A DNA stretch of 28,472 nucleotides from the NCBI GenBank assembly GCA_964585575.1, contig CAZPEM010000024.1, positions 1-28,472 of the forward strand. Direction: 5' to 3'. Origin of the DNA: UBA4655 sp964585575. Its GTDB lineage: Bacteria; Planctomycetota; Planctomycetia; Pirellulales; UBA1268. This document shows, in pieces, positions 13,840 to 23,025 of the stretch. The stretch's first letter is position 1. The number at the start of each line of letters is the position of its first letter. The notes below the pieces were generated by a model. The model was not told the DNA's origin and did not search any database. It saw only the letters and a program-made list of their open reading frames with translations. A program made the position numbers and the translations under genes.

Positions 13840-15822
13840 TCAGGTTCGGGAGGCGACGCGGAACTGCGAGGCTTCCTGCTTGAGCTCGCCGATCGCCTGG
13901 CGGAGGTCGTCGAGGGAGCTGGCGAACATCGTGAGCGACTCGGCGGAGGCGGTGGCGCCTTCCCGCAGATTCGCCATGGCTTCGCTGATCTGGTGGGCCC
14001 CCTGCGACTGCGACTTCATCCCCTCGTGGACATGCTCGAGCGACTCGGTGACCGACTGGACCGGCTCGATGATGCGGCCGAGCTGCTCGCTCACCCCCGC
14101 GACCTCGGCGATCCGGGAGGCGACCTCGTTGCGGAAGCGGTCCATCTCCATGGTGCCGCTGGAGACCGCCGCCTGCATGTCGCGGACCATCCGTTCGATG
14201 TCCTTCGTGGCGAGCGCCGTCTGGTCGGCCAGCCGGCGGATCTCCTGGGCCACGATCCGGAAGCCCCGGCCCGACTCGCCCGCCTTCTCCGCCTCGATCG
14301 TGGCGTTCACCGAAAGCAGGTTCGTCTGCTCGGCCACCTTCGCGATCGTCGTGACGACTGAGGTGATGCCGCTGGCCCGCTGGCTGATCGTCGAAAGCTT
14401 CCTCGTGAAGGCGTTCATCGCCTCGTCGAGCTGCTGCATCGAGGATGTCATCGACTCGAGGCCGCCTCGGCCGGAGTCGGCGACGTCGGCCGCGTCGCGG
14501 GCGACGCGGGTCACGTCGGTGGTCGCGGCGAGGAGCTGTTCGCTCGTCATGGAGATTTCGGCGGCGGTGGTCGCGATCTCCGTGGCCGACTCGCCGAAGC
14601 TGCGGATGGCACGGTCCTGCCGCGTGAGCGCCCTGGCCGTCTCCCCCTCCACCGCCGAGAGTCGCTCGCCGGCGTTTTGGATGCGGCCGACGAGGCTGCC
14701 GAGCCGACGGCTCATGGTGCCCATCGCCGATAGGAGGCGGCCGACCTCATGCTCGTCCCCCTCCGGCACGGTGGTGGAAAGGTCGCCGGCGGCGATCCGC
14801 TCGGCGACGATCATGGCCTGTCGGACGGGGTTCGCCACGGAGCGGGCGATCCAGAGCGAGGCCAGAACACCCGGGATGCCGACGAGCAGGGCCGACAGGC
14901 CGGCCCCGGCCGCCTGCCACCAGAGCACGCGGCGGCTCGCGGCGGTGGAAACCTCGACGAGCACGGCCCCGGCCGGCACGCCGTCGCCCCGCCGCACGGG
15001 CGCGGCGAACCGGTAGCCGCTCCCGGCGAGCCTCCCGACGGCGTTCCCCTCCTCGATGCAGTCCCGGACCATCTCCAGGTCGGCGGGGCCGAGCGACTCG
15101 GCTGCGGCCGATGGGTCGGATCCCAAGGCGGCGTGGGTGACGAGCGAGTTGAGCTCCGCATCGAGGATGCGGACCTCACGGACCTCGCCCTGCACGACCT
15201 CCGTGGCGAGCCGGCGGAGGCCGAGGTTGCGGTCGAGCCGCTCGATGAAGGCGGCTTCCATCCCCACCTGAACGATCCGCGGGCGGTCGATTCCCCCGAC
15301 GCCTACGTACTTGAAGACGCGGTTGTCCACCTCCCGCTTTCTCGCCTCCTGAACGACGGCCGGGAGCGAGCCCGCGAGCAGCTTGTGGAAGATGTGGGCC
15401 TGCGGCTGCACGGTCGCGTCGGCGGAGAAGACGAAATCCCCCGCCGACTCGTCGGTGTGGATCGTTATCCGGCCCTCGGAATCGGTCGCGAGGAAATCGG
15501 ACGACGACGACTGCTTCACGCGGCGAAGCGACTCGAGGACTTCTTTGGGGGGCACCCGCCACTTCTCGGCGATGGCCACGAGCTCGGCGACGAGGTTTGC
15601 CTGGGTCTTCATCTGCTCGCCGATCTCGGCCTCGACCTCGCGGGGAATCTCGACGGCGAACGCGACGGAGCGGGCGAGCAGTTCGGCGATCGCCTTGGCA
15701 TCGTCGCGGGCCTGGCCCCGGACCGCCTGGACGGCCGCGAGTGTCTGCAGCAGGGTGTTGACGGCGATGGCGGCCAGCACGAGCAGGGTGGCCACCGTGG
15801 CGATTCTCGAACGCAGCGACAT
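13840..15822 (-). CDS. Methyl-accepting chemotaxis protein, WspA-like
   Basis: A 660-residue protein from ATG 15822, with GGAG seven bases upstream; the open frame extends further but without coding features. Membrane segment 1 is at about 8-28 and segment 2 at about 300-325 (GAGLSALLVGIPGVLASLWI). Between them is a ~270-residue periplasmic sensor domain of uncertain type. A HAMP linker (RSVANPVRQAMIVAERIAAG) leads into the long cytoplasmic coiled coil. The signalling tip at about 501-521 reads NLLSVNATIEAEKAGESGRG, followed by AQEIRRLADQTALATKDIER and SGTMEMDRF. That E-A-E-K-A-G-E tip and its following sequence match Pseudomonas WspA, a surface-sensing receptor that drives diguanylate cyclase WspR, better than classical chemotaxis receptors. 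No other wsp or che gene is in the window, so the partner is unknown. Confidence 0.88.
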   Translation of the reverse strand: MSLRSRIATVATLLVLAAIAVNTLLQTLAAVQAVRGQARDDAKAIAELLARSVAFAVEIPREVEAEIGEQMKTQANLVAELVAIAEKWRVPPKEVLESLRRVKQSSSSDFLATDSEGRITIHTDESAGDFVFSADATVQPQAHIFHKLLAGSLPAVVQEARKREVDNRVFKYVGVGGIDRPRIVQVGMEAAFIERLDRNLGLRRLATEVVQGEVREVRILDAELNSLVTHAALGSDPSAAAESLGPADLEMVRDCIEEGNAVGRLAGSGYRFAAPVRRGDGVPAGAVLVEVSTAASRRVLWWQAAGAGLSALLVGIPGVLASLWIARSVANPVRQAMIVAERIAAGDLSTTVPEGDEHEVGRLLSAMGTMSRRLGSLVGRIQNAGERLSAVEGETARALTRQDRAIRSFGESATEIATTAAEISMTSEQLLAATTDVTRVARDAADVADSGRGGLESMTSSMQQLDEAMNAFTRKLSTISQRASGITSVVTTIAKVAEQTNLLSVNATIEAEKAGESGRGFRIVAQEIRRLADQTALATKDIERMVRDMQAAVSSGTMEMDRFRNEVASRIAEVAGVSEQLGRIIEPVQSVTESLEHVHEGMKSQSQGAHQISEAMANLREGATASAESLTMFASSLDDLRQAIGELKQEASQFRVASRT

Positions 15823-15911
15823 CGACGGGCTCCGGGAAGTCGTCGCGGCCCGGGACACCGGCCGCGTCGTCCGCAAACCTAGTGCGCCCGCGGGGCCGAC
15901 GCCACCTTTGG

Positions 15912-16124
15912 TCAGCGGGCGGCCGTACGGGCCGCTGCGACCGTCACCGTCGATTCGACCGGCACCACCGGCGTTCGGGCGACGGCTCGCGACGGCTTGA
16001 ACGCCGACTCGGCCAAGCCGCAGCCCACGAGCGGCAGGAAGAGCCACGCCGGGGCAAGCAGCCATGGCAGCAGGAGGCCGGCTCGGCCCGGGCGGCTGCG
16101 GCGATCGGAAAGCGTCGTCGTCAT
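15912..16124 (-). CDS. Possible small lipoprotein
   Basis: A 70-residue frame from ATG 16124. After a basic start (MTTTLSDRRSRPGRAG) comes a hydrophobic stretch ending in L-V-G-C, a good lipobox, so the mature chain would be an acylated ~40-residue Ala/Val/Thr-rich peptide. No ribosome site is visible and no homologous family is recognised. It lies between tRNA-Leu and the chemoreceptor gene, on the same strand as both. Together with 15823-15911, where I see nothing, it fills the gap between them. It may be a chance frame. Confidence 0.35.
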   Translation of the reverse strand: MTTTLSDRRSRPGRAGLLLPWLLAPAWLFLPLVGCGLAESAFKPSRAVARTPVVPVESTVTVAAARTAAR

Positions 16125-16196
16125 CGGCCGGAGGAATACGGAATCCCCGCGTTCCGGGCAACCGCAATCCCGCCGTCGCACTCGGCCCGGCCGCAG

Positions 16197-16282
16197 TGGC
16201 CGAGGCGGGGATCGAACCCGCACGGAGGAAACCCTCCACGGGATTTTAAGTCCCGTGCGTCTGCCAGTTTCGCCACTCGGCC
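16197..16282 (-). tRNA. tRNA-Leu (anticodon UAA)
   Basis: An 86-base class II tRNA on the minus strand. The acceptor GGCCGAG pairs with CTCGGCC, discriminator A. The anticodon stem is CGGGA/TCCCG with loop CTTAAAA, giving anticodon TAA. The long variable arm is GGAGG-GTTT-CCTCC, and the T arm GCGGG-TTCGATC-CCCGC is perfect. CCA is not encoded. Confidence 0.96.
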
Positions 16283-16330
16283 GCGCTGCTGCGATCCTAC
16301 GCTGCCCTGCTTGTCGGTCGCAACTTGCGA

Positions 16331-16495
16331 GTCAAACGTGCGGGGTTCGGAGCTGCCCGTGCCCATCGCCGGACGCTCGCTTCAGGCATCCTGCCTTCCG
16401 CTCGCTCGGATGCAGACTTCGCTGCGCAATCCTTGCTTCGCTTGTCTGCATACGCCGGCTCCTGGGCACGGGCAGCCCCGAACCGGTCAAACGTG
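16331..16495 (+). repeat. Palindromic intergenic repeat element, copy 1
   Basis: Bounded by two perfect copies of GTCAAACGTG (16331-16340, 16486-16495). Just inside are 22-base inverted arms (16344-16365 and 16463-16484, 21 of 22 matching) and an inner pair ATGCAGAC / GTCTGCAT (16410-16417, 16444-16451). It lies 48 bases from tRNA-Leu in a gene-free stretch (16283-16847) and has no transposase. Frames across it look spurious. Confidence 0.85.
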
Positions 16496-16559
16496 GGGCT
16501 CAATGATTCACACAGGCACATGGATGCTGAGGAGCTGTTTGGTGAACTGTTCCTCCGGC

Positions 16560-16604
16560 GTCAAAGTGCCTCCATGAGGCCCGTGAGGGGCTGCCCGTGC
16601 CCGG
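16560..16604. repeat. Solo end of the same repeat family
   Basis: TCAAA at 16561 followed ~30 bases later by GGGGCTGCCCGTGCCC (16587-16602) resembles the left end of copies 1 and 2 but has no interior. Its last part forms the self-complementary GTGCCCGGGCAC. It is probably a truncated or nested copy. Confidence 0.55.
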
Positions 16605-16613
16605 GCACTAAGA

Positions 16614-16774
16614 TTTGACTGCGAGGGGTTGCCCGTGTGCCCGAGCCGGCGTAGCTGACCAGCGCAGGCCGGAGGCCGAAGCGCCAGTCAGGTCCGAGTG
16701 AGCGGAGGGCATGGATGCCCATAGCGAACGTCCGGCGAGCGGCATACGGGCAGCCCCGAGCCCAGCACGTTTGA
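16614..16774 (-). repeat. Palindromic intergenic repeat element, copy 2 (inverted)
   Basis: Read on the minus strand it starts TCAAACGTGC, continues with GGGCTGCCCGT and CGCCGGACG like copy 1, and ends near TACGCCGGCTC, then ACGGGCAACCCC and TCAAA. The two outer thirds match copy 1 closely. The centre differs in sequence but still forms an inner hairpin: CTGAC/GTCAG (16655-16659, 16687-16691) and GCGC/GCGC (16662-16665, 16681-16684). Confidence 0.85.
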
Positions 16775-16847
16775 TCAGCACCACCATGGGCCGTACGGCC
16801 GTCGATGTGGTAAGACACTCGTTCTCACGCAGAGGACATACGGTCTC

Positions 16848-17345
16848 GTGACGATTCAGCAATCGGTCTATCCCGGCATCGACGGTTTTCTTGGCACGCG
16901 GGCGTCGCTGGGGATGGACGTGGTGTGCGTATCGCTCTTCGCGGTGCTGCCGGTGCTCGCCATGAGCGTCCACCTCGTGCGGCACCGAAAAAACTACGCG
17001 GCCCACAAGCGGATCCAGCTGGCCGTCTCGGCGGCGCTCGTGGTCGCGATCGTCGTGTTCGAGATCGACATGCGGCTGGTGAGCGGCTGGAAGCCACGGG
17101 CGGTCGAGAGCGGCTACTGGCCGTCGGGCGTGTTCACGGCCCTCGGTGTGCACCTCTGCTTCGCGATCACGACGGTCGTGCTCTGGACATGGGTCGTGGT
17201 GGAGGCGCTCCGGCGTTTTCCGGTGCCGCCCGGGCCCGGCACCCACGGTCCGCGGCACCGCGTCCTTGCCAGACTCGCCGCGGCCGACCTCGTCATGACG
17301 GCCGTGACGGGATGGCTCTTCTACTACGTCGCCTTCGCCGCCTGA
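16848..17345 (+). CDS. DUF420 family membrane protein
   Basis: A 165-residue protein from GTG 16848, with AGAGGA eleven bases upstream, a rather long spacing. Four hydrophobic segments are visible: VVCVSLFAVLPVLAMSVHLV (about 25-45), IQLAVSAALVVAIVVFEIDM (56-76), FTALGVHLCFAITTVVLWTW (95-118) and LVMTAVTGWLFYYVAFA at the C-terminus. The N-terminal PGIDGFLGTRA, the R-H-R-K-N-Y-A-A-H-K-R cytoplasmic loop and the H-L-C-F helix fit DUF420 (CtaM/YozB-type) proteins, which in some Bacillales are needed for cytochrome aa3 oxidase function. No oxidase genes are in this window, so a respiratory role is only suggested. The gene is convergent with tatC and overlaps its 3' end by 22 bases. Confidence 0.8.
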   Translation: MTIQQSVYPGIDGFLGTRASLGMDVVCVSLFAVLPVLAMSVHLVRHRKNYAAHKRIQLAVSAALVVAIVVFEIDMRLVSGWKPRAVESGYWPSGVFTALGVHLCFAITTVVLWTWVVVEALRRFPVPPGPGTHGPRHRVLARLAAADLVMTAVTGWLFYYVAFAA

Positions 17346-18352
17346 TCGCCGCCCCGCGGAAAAAACCGGCAGAGCAGGAGGCCGCCGAAGTAGAGGCCGC
17401 ACAGCGGCACGGCCAGGAAGAGCATGCTGTAGGGGTCGGCCGGCGTGAGGATCGCCGAGGCGACGAAGATCACGACGACCGCCATTCGCCACTGTTCGGC
17501 GTAGGCCTTCTCGTCGAAGATTCCGATCCGCTCGAGAAAGAGCATCACGAGCGGCAGCTGGAAGCCGATGCCGAACCCGATCGGCAGAAAGAGCACGAAC
17601 GAGAGCCACTCGCTGATCCGCGGGTCGGGATCGAGGCCCAGCCAGGAGTTGAACGCGAGTAGGTAATCGAGGACGAAGTCGAACACGAAGAAGAACGCGA
17701 TGGCGACGCCCGTGAGGAAAAGCCCCGTGCTGAACGGCAGGAAGACGTGCACCCACCGCTTCTCGTGCGGGTAGAGCCCGGCGGCCACGAACGTCCAGAG
17801 CTGGTAGATCACCCACGGGCTCGCGAGCACGACGCCCACCAGCAGCGCCGCCTTGACGTAGATGCCGAAGGCCTCCTGCGCCGAGAGCGTCGTGATGCTC
17901 ACCCGCGAGTCGCGGTCCATCGGCTGCCAGAGCAGCACCGGCACGAGGCCCGCCGGGTCGAAGGCCTTCGAGTCGGGTTCGGCCACGGCGGCGGGGTCGA
18001 GCACCCGCCGCAGCCGGTCGGCGTGGATCTCCCGGAGGTCGAACGACATGCCATGCTTCTCGACCGCGTCCACCACCTCGCTGCGGTCGTAGGGGAGACG
18101 GGGGCCGTCGGGCACCCGTGGCTGCCACTCGTCGAAGGCGTCGATCGAACGGTCCACGTAGTAGCCGGAGAGCGCCCGCTTGAGCGGCTGTTCGATCAAG
18201 TGGACCACGGGGCGGGCCACGAAGAAGCCGAAGAGGACGGCGACGGCGAGCCCGGCGGACGCCCGGATGAGACAGATCCGCAACTCCTCCAGATGCTCGC
18301 CGAACGTCATCGTCGAGCTCTTGAAGAGGTCCTCGTCGTCCGGCCGTGCCAT
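17324..18352 (-). CDS. tatC: Sec-independent (twin-arginine) translocase subunit TatC
   Basis: A 342-residue protein from ATG 18352, with AGGGA six bases upstream. The cytoplasmic N-terminus has the conserved MTFGEHLEELRICLIRA, the site that recognises twin-arginine signal peptides, then membrane segment 1 (about 28-46). A roughly 90-residue hydrophilic insert (about 50-140) separates segments 1 and 2; in E. coli TatC (258 residues total) this loop is much shorter. The remaining segments are canonical: SPWVIYQLWTFVAAGLYPHE, LPFSTGLFLTGVAIAFFFVF, IGFGIGFQLPLVMLFLERIG and SAILTPADPYSMLFLAVPLC. With TatA/TatB, not in this window, it exports folded proteins. It is divergent from the beta-propeller gene (69-base spacer). 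Confidence 0.95.
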   Translation of the reverse strand: MARPDDEDLFKSSTMTFGEHLEELRICLIRASAGLAVAVLFGFFVARPVVHLIEQPLKRALSGYYVDRSIDAFDEWQPRVPDGPRLPYDRSEVVDAVEKHGMSFDLREIHADRLRRVLDPAAVAEPDSKAFDPAGLVPVLLWQPMDRDSRVSITTLSAQEAFGIYVKAALLVGVVLASPWVIYQLWTFVAAGLYPHEKRWVHVFLPFSTGLFLTGVAIAFFFVFDFVLDYLLAFNSWLGLDPDPRISEWLSFVLFLPIGFGIGFQLPLVMLFLERIGIFDEKAYAEQWRMAVVVIFVASAILTPADPYSMLFLAVPLCGLYFGGLLLCRFFPRGGDQAAKAT

Positions 18353-18421
18353 GGCGGGTCCCTGATGTCTGTCTGGAAACGATCCTCTCGACTTATACTT
18401 CACGACCGGAGCAGGTGCGGC

Positions 18422-19150
18422 ATGCCTACGAAAACCGCCTGGAATTCAGCCTGGGCGACACGGGTTGCGGTCGGGATCGCCGCCTGGGCGGCCGCCGCGG
18501 TCGCCGCCGAAGGCCGGCTCCTCTGGAGCACGCCCTCGCATCGTCATTCGACGTCGGTCGAGGGTGGCCCCCCGCCGGAGCCGGTCGTCGCCGATGGCAT
18601 CGTCGCCTGGACGGTTGGAGGGGCGATTCATGCCGTGCGACGCGACGACGGGGCGCCGCTCGTCCGAGCACCGCGGGAATCGACCGTCGTGACGTCGCTC
18701 TCGTCGCTTTTTGCGGCCGCGGACGCCCCGTCCGAAGCCCGGCTGTCGAGACCGTGCCTGCACGCCGGCAGGCTTTTTGCGACCGTGGTGGCGGAGGCTC
18801 GTGAGGGAGGGCGGGCGGGGCGGATCGTCGCGATCGACTGCTCGCCGGCCGGAGGAGGACGGGTCGAGTGGTATTCCGGGCCTCCAGCGGGTTCGGTCGC
18901 CTTCGAGGGCCCGCCATGGATCGACGGCGAGCGGCTGCTGTCGATCGTCGTGGGGGACGGACCTCGGGCGCCCCGGCGGCTCGCCGCGTTCGACCTCTTC
19001 GACGGCCGGCTGCTCGAGACGCGACCTGCCACCACGCACGATCGGCCTCCGGAGTCGGCGGGGCCTCGTGTCGCCGCGGGCGGCGGTCACGTCGTCGTGG
19101 CGACCGATCGCACGATAGAATGTCGGGTCGAGGAAGAGGCCCGTCGGTAG
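18422..19150 (+). CDS. Short secreted beta-propeller-like (BamB/PQQ-type) protein, possibly truncated
   Basis: A 242-residue protein from ATG 18422, with AGGTG upstream. Residues 1-29 form a signal peptide (WATRVAVGIAAWAAAAVAAE). After it, repeats of the type LLWSTP, VADGIVAWTVGGAIHAVRRD, GRIVAIDCS and RRLAAFDLFDGRLLE look like blades of a PQQ-enzyme/BamB-type propeller, where outer strands end in A-x-D/A-x-R and W or L motifs. A full propeller needs roughly 350 residues or more, so this one holds only three to four blades. It stops eleven bases before a minisatellite that continues to the moxR cluster, which suggests the 3' part may have been lost there; it could equally be a natural short form. 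Function is unknown; the periplasm is the likely location. Confidence 0.6.
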   Translation: MPTKTAWNSAWATRVAVGIAAWAAAAVAAEGRLLWSTPSHRHSTSVEGGPPPEPVVADGIVAWTVGGAIHAVRRDDGAPLVRAPRESTVVTSLSSLFAAADAPSEARLSRPCLHAGRLFATVVAEAREGGRAGRIVAIDCSPAGGGRVEWYSGPPAGSVAFEGPPWIDGERLLSIVVGDGPRAPRRLAAFDLFDGRLLETRPATTHDRPPESAGPRVAAGGGHVVVATDRTIECRVEEEARR

Positions 19151-19290
19151 GCTGGCGGCAGTGTGGCTGGCACCGCTGCCGGCGGGCGGCACTACCGGCA
19201 GGCGGCGGTGTGGCTGGCACCGCTGCCGGCGGGCGGCAGTGTGGCTGGCGGCAGTGTGGCTGGCGGCACTGCCGGCTGGCGGTACTGTGG
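19147..19290 (+). repeat. GC-rich minisatellite upstream of moxR
   Basis: A perfect 31-base direct repeat (19161-19191 and 19208-19238) starting GTGTGGCTGGCACCGCTGCC is followed by two perfect 15-base units GTGTGGCTGGCGGCA (19239-19253, 19254-19268) and degenerate GGCTGGCGG units on both sides. It occupies nearly all of the spacer before the moxR cluster and can form hairpins around CACCGC/GCGGTG. Frames crossing it, including N-terminal extensions of moxR, look spurious. Confidence 0.9.
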
Positions 19291-19343
19291 ACGACGAGCC
19301 GGGACACACGCCCTGGAGATGCCCTTTGGAACCGACTCGTGGA

Positions 19344-20314
<971 letters not shown>

Positions 20315-20318
<4 letters not shown>

Positions 20319-21475
20319 TCCGTTTTCTCGATCCCTCGATGCTCCTTTTTTGCCTGGCGGCGGCGGTGCCCCCGATCGTCGCGTGGCTGGGCCGACGCGA
20401 TGCGGTAGCCCGCGAGTGGGCGGCGATGGAGATTCTCGCGCGGGCCGCCGGTCGCACGGCGTTCCGCCGTCGGTTCATCGACTGGCTCGTCGTGGCGATG
20501 CGTTCGACCATGCTCCTTGCGGTCGCGTTCGCGGCGGCGCGGCCGTTGTTCGTGCCTTTCGAGATGCCGAAGCTTCCCGCCGCCGACGGGCCGCCACGGG
20601 AGCGGCGGGCGGTGGTCGTCGGTGAGGCGACCGCGGTCGCGGCGGCGATCGAGTCGGTCGCGGCTGCCCTCGCTCCGGTGAAGGCGATCACGGAGTCGCA
20701 GTTTGACGACGAGCCGTTCGAGTCGGCGTCGCTCGTCGTGCTCGCCGACGGTGTCGTGCCCGGTCCGGCCGCGGCACGAAGGCTCGGCCGGTTCGTCGAC
20801 CGCGGCGGCAGCGTGGCCCTGCTCGTCGGCCCGCGAACCATGGCGGGGGACGCGGCGACCTTCAATCGGTTCGTTGGAAACCTTGCCGGAATCGGTGTCG
20901 ATGACGTGGTCGATCGTCCCTCTGCCAGGGCGGTGGGCGAAACGGTCCGCCTGGTGGCGACGGCCGGGGGGGAAGCGGAAGTGGATCTGTCGGGACCGGC
21001 TGTGAGACGCTTCGCAAGGCTCGTCATCGGGCGGGGTGGTGCCGGCGACGCGGCCGTCCCGCACGAGCCGGCTGCGGTGCTCGCGCGGGCCATGCCGTCG
21101 GGGAATCCGCTTGCCGTGCGGGTTGGTGTCGGCCGAGGGGCTGTCGGGATCGTCGCCGTGCCGCTCGCGATCGAAGGCTGGTCGCAGGGTGCCTGGTCAA
21201 ACGGTGCTTGGTCTGCCGGCGGGCCGCCCGCCTCACCGAGTCCTGATGCGTGGACCGACCTGCCCTCATGGCCCGCGTTCCTCCCGTTCGTCGGGCGGAC
21301 GATCGTCTCGCTCACGGCCGCCGACGGCGGGGCGATCGACAACGCAGGAGCCGGAATCGCCGGATGGCTCGCGGGCAGGAACCTCGCGGGGATGGCGCTC
21401 GTGTCGGCGGTGCTGCTCGTTCTCCTCGATCCGCTCGTGTCGCAGTCGGCGGGCCCTCGGAGCCGCAACCGATGA
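20315..21475 (+). CDS. BatA N-terminal-domain-like membrane protein
   Basis: A 386-residue protein from ATG 20315, overlapping the moxR stop. It starts MIRFLDPSMLLFCLAAAVPP, the classical BatA N-terminal signature, with membrane segments at about 9-27 and 53-78 linked by a basic cytoplasmic loop. A long extracytoplasmic or soluble region follows (SLVVLADGVVPGPAAARRLG and RFVDRGGSVALLVGPRTMAG resemble the alpha/beta GATase/VWA-like fold), and a last membrane segment lies near the C-terminus (LAGMALVSAVLLVLLDPLVS). No MIDAS motif (DxSxS) of VWA domains was seen. Proteins of this type sit in moxR clusters and are thought to be membrane clients of the ATPase. A W-S/A-x-G-A-W-S low-complexity patch lies around residue 290. 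Confidence 0.75.
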
Positions 21476-23025
21476 CGAGCGTCGCTTTGGAATCCGCCGC
21501 CCCCGAGATCGACCGCTGGCAGTTCGCCTGGCAGTGGAGCCCGTCGCTCGTCGGCATGCTGGCGGTCGTCGCGGTCGTCGTGGCGGTGGCGTCCCTGCAG
21601 CGTCGCCGCGTCTGCGAAATGAGCCTGATCGCGATGGTGGCGAGGATCGTCACGATCGTGCTGCTGGTCGTCATGCTCTCGGGCTGGAGCGTCGTGCCGA
21701 AAGGTCTGCCCGATGCGTCGATGGATCGGTTCGTGCCGTCGCTTGCCGTGAGGACGCCTCGGATCGTCCGCGTTGGCGATTCCGTCGGAATCGACGTCGA
21801 GGCGAGGCTGTCGGCGGGCGAAGCCGGCGAGCGGACCGCGACGGCCGACCTCGTCGATGCCGACGGTGCCACGGTCGCCTCGGCGCCGCTCGTTGAAAAA
21901 GCCTCCGTCGCGATCGACGGCCGGTCGGGGATGGCTCGGCTCGGCAGTCGCCTCCAAGGCAGGATCATCTGGCGGCCGGCGTCGGCCGGGGCGTTTTCAG
22001 GCTCCGTGCGGATCCGCGGCGGGAGTGCCACCGCCGCGGATTCGGTCTCGATCCAGGCAGTTTCGATTCAGGTGGTCGCCGATCCGCTCCGCGTGTTGAT
22101 CCTCGACCGCCCGCGGTTCGAAAGCCGTTTTCTTTCCCGGTCGCTCTCCCGTGACGAACGGTTCGCGGTCACGGAGGTATCCCTCGGCGCCGACGGGCCG
22201 GCTCGTACCGCGGCGAAGCTGCCCGCGACCCGCGAGGCCTGGAGCCGTTTCGACGCGGTCGTGCTTGGCGCGATCGACGCGCTTGCGATCCCCGAGCCCG
22301 CGGCGGCGGCGCTCGTCGATGCGGCCGCGAACGACGGTGTCGGGATCGTCTGGAGCCTCGATGCGTCGAGTGATCCGGAGGCGATCGCCGTCTCACCCCT
22401 CGGGCGACTGCTGCCGTTTCGCGGCGTGTCTCGTCGTCCGCCATTCACGAGCCGCTGCGGAGTCCGGCTCGAGGGTGCGGGCGAGGAAGCGGCATGGCTC
22501 GCGGTCGCCGACGATGCGGCCGTATCCCGGGAAGCGTGGCGTGCGATGCCTTCGGTCTATGCTCCCGTGAGACCAACGGTCGTTCGTCCCACGGCCCGCG
22601 TGATGGCCACGTGCACCTCCGTGGAGGCGGCCGACGGAGCAGTCGGGCCGACGAGCCCGTTCATCCTCGTCGATCAGGCCGGAGACTCGCGGATCGTGGC
22701 CTTCCTCGCCGAGACCTGGCGGCTGCGGCAAGGGGCCCGCGGGCCGTTCGTGGAGCGTCTTCTGGCCCAGGCGACGCTCCACGCGGGGGAGCCGCACCTC
22801 GCGTCGCGGGTGCTCGCGGGGGCGCCGACGGTGCCGGAGCCGAATCCAGCGGTGGCGGAGTCGAAGGGGGACGCGGCGGGAGGGACGACGATCCCGCGAC
22901 GCCCCGCAGACATCGTGCCGCCGACGGCCAGGCCGCTCTGGAATCACCCTGCGATCCTCGCGCTCCTGCTGGCGGCCTGCGGGACCGAGTGGTGGATCCG
23001 CGAACGGCTCGGAGACGGACCATGA
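21472..23025 (+). CDS. Membrane protein with GATase-like extracytoplasmic domain
   Basis: A 517-residue protein from ATG 21472, overlapping the previous stop (ATGA). Two N-terminal membrane segments (about 24-42 and 52-75) precede an Ig-like region and a domain beginning DPLRVLILDRPRFESRFLSR. It continues FDAVVLGAIDALAIPEPAAA, then GVGIVWSLDASSDPEAI, the order seen in class-I glutamine-amidotransferase-like domains of membrane proteins (COG5426-type); no catalytic Cys-His pair is evident. A last membrane segment (HPAILALLLAACGTEWWI) is followed by a short basic tail. In related gene clusters such proteins follow BatA-type genes downstream of moxR. The biochemical role is unknown; it probably belongs to the same inner-membrane complex as its neighbours. 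Confidence 0.7.
   Translation: MTSVALESAAPEIDRWQFAWQWSPSLVGMLAVVAVVVAVASLQRRRVCEMSLIAMVARIVTIVLLVVMLSGWSVVPKGLPDASMDRFVPSLAVRTPRIVRVGDSVGIDVEARLSAGEAGERTATADLVDADGATVASAPLVEKASVAIDGRSGMARLGSRLQGRIIWRPASAGAFSGSVRIRGGSATAADSVSIQAVSIQVVADPLRVLILDRPRFESRFLSRSLSRDERFAVTEVSLGADGPARTAAKLPATREAWSRFDAVVLGAIDALAIPEPAAAALVDAAANDGVGIVWSLDASSDPEAIAVSPLGRLLPFRGVSRRPPFTSRCGVRLEGAGEEAAWLAVADDAAVSREAWRAMPSVYAPVRPTVVRPTARVMATCTSVEAADGAVGPTSPFILVDQAGDSRIVAFLAETWRLRQGARGPFVERLLAQATLHAGEPHLASRVLAGAPTVPEPNPAVAESKGDAAGGTTIPRRPADIVPPTARPLWNHPAILALLLAACGTEWWIRERLGDGP

Noticed and set aside
16325..16618. 97-residue frame across the palindromic repeat (and an 85-residue frame on the other strand at 16561-16818)
   Set aside because: Both frames are produced by the repeat element itself; they carry no start signals, and a folded non-coding role fits better.
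16283..16847. CRISPR array in the repeat-rich spacer
   Set aside because: Repeats are two long inverted elements, not short regularly spaced direct repeats; no cas genes are present.
19161..19343. N-terminal extension of MoxR through the minisatellite
   Set aside because: The extra residues are Trp/Arg/Ala-rich repeat translation; the conserved MoxR core begins after 19344.
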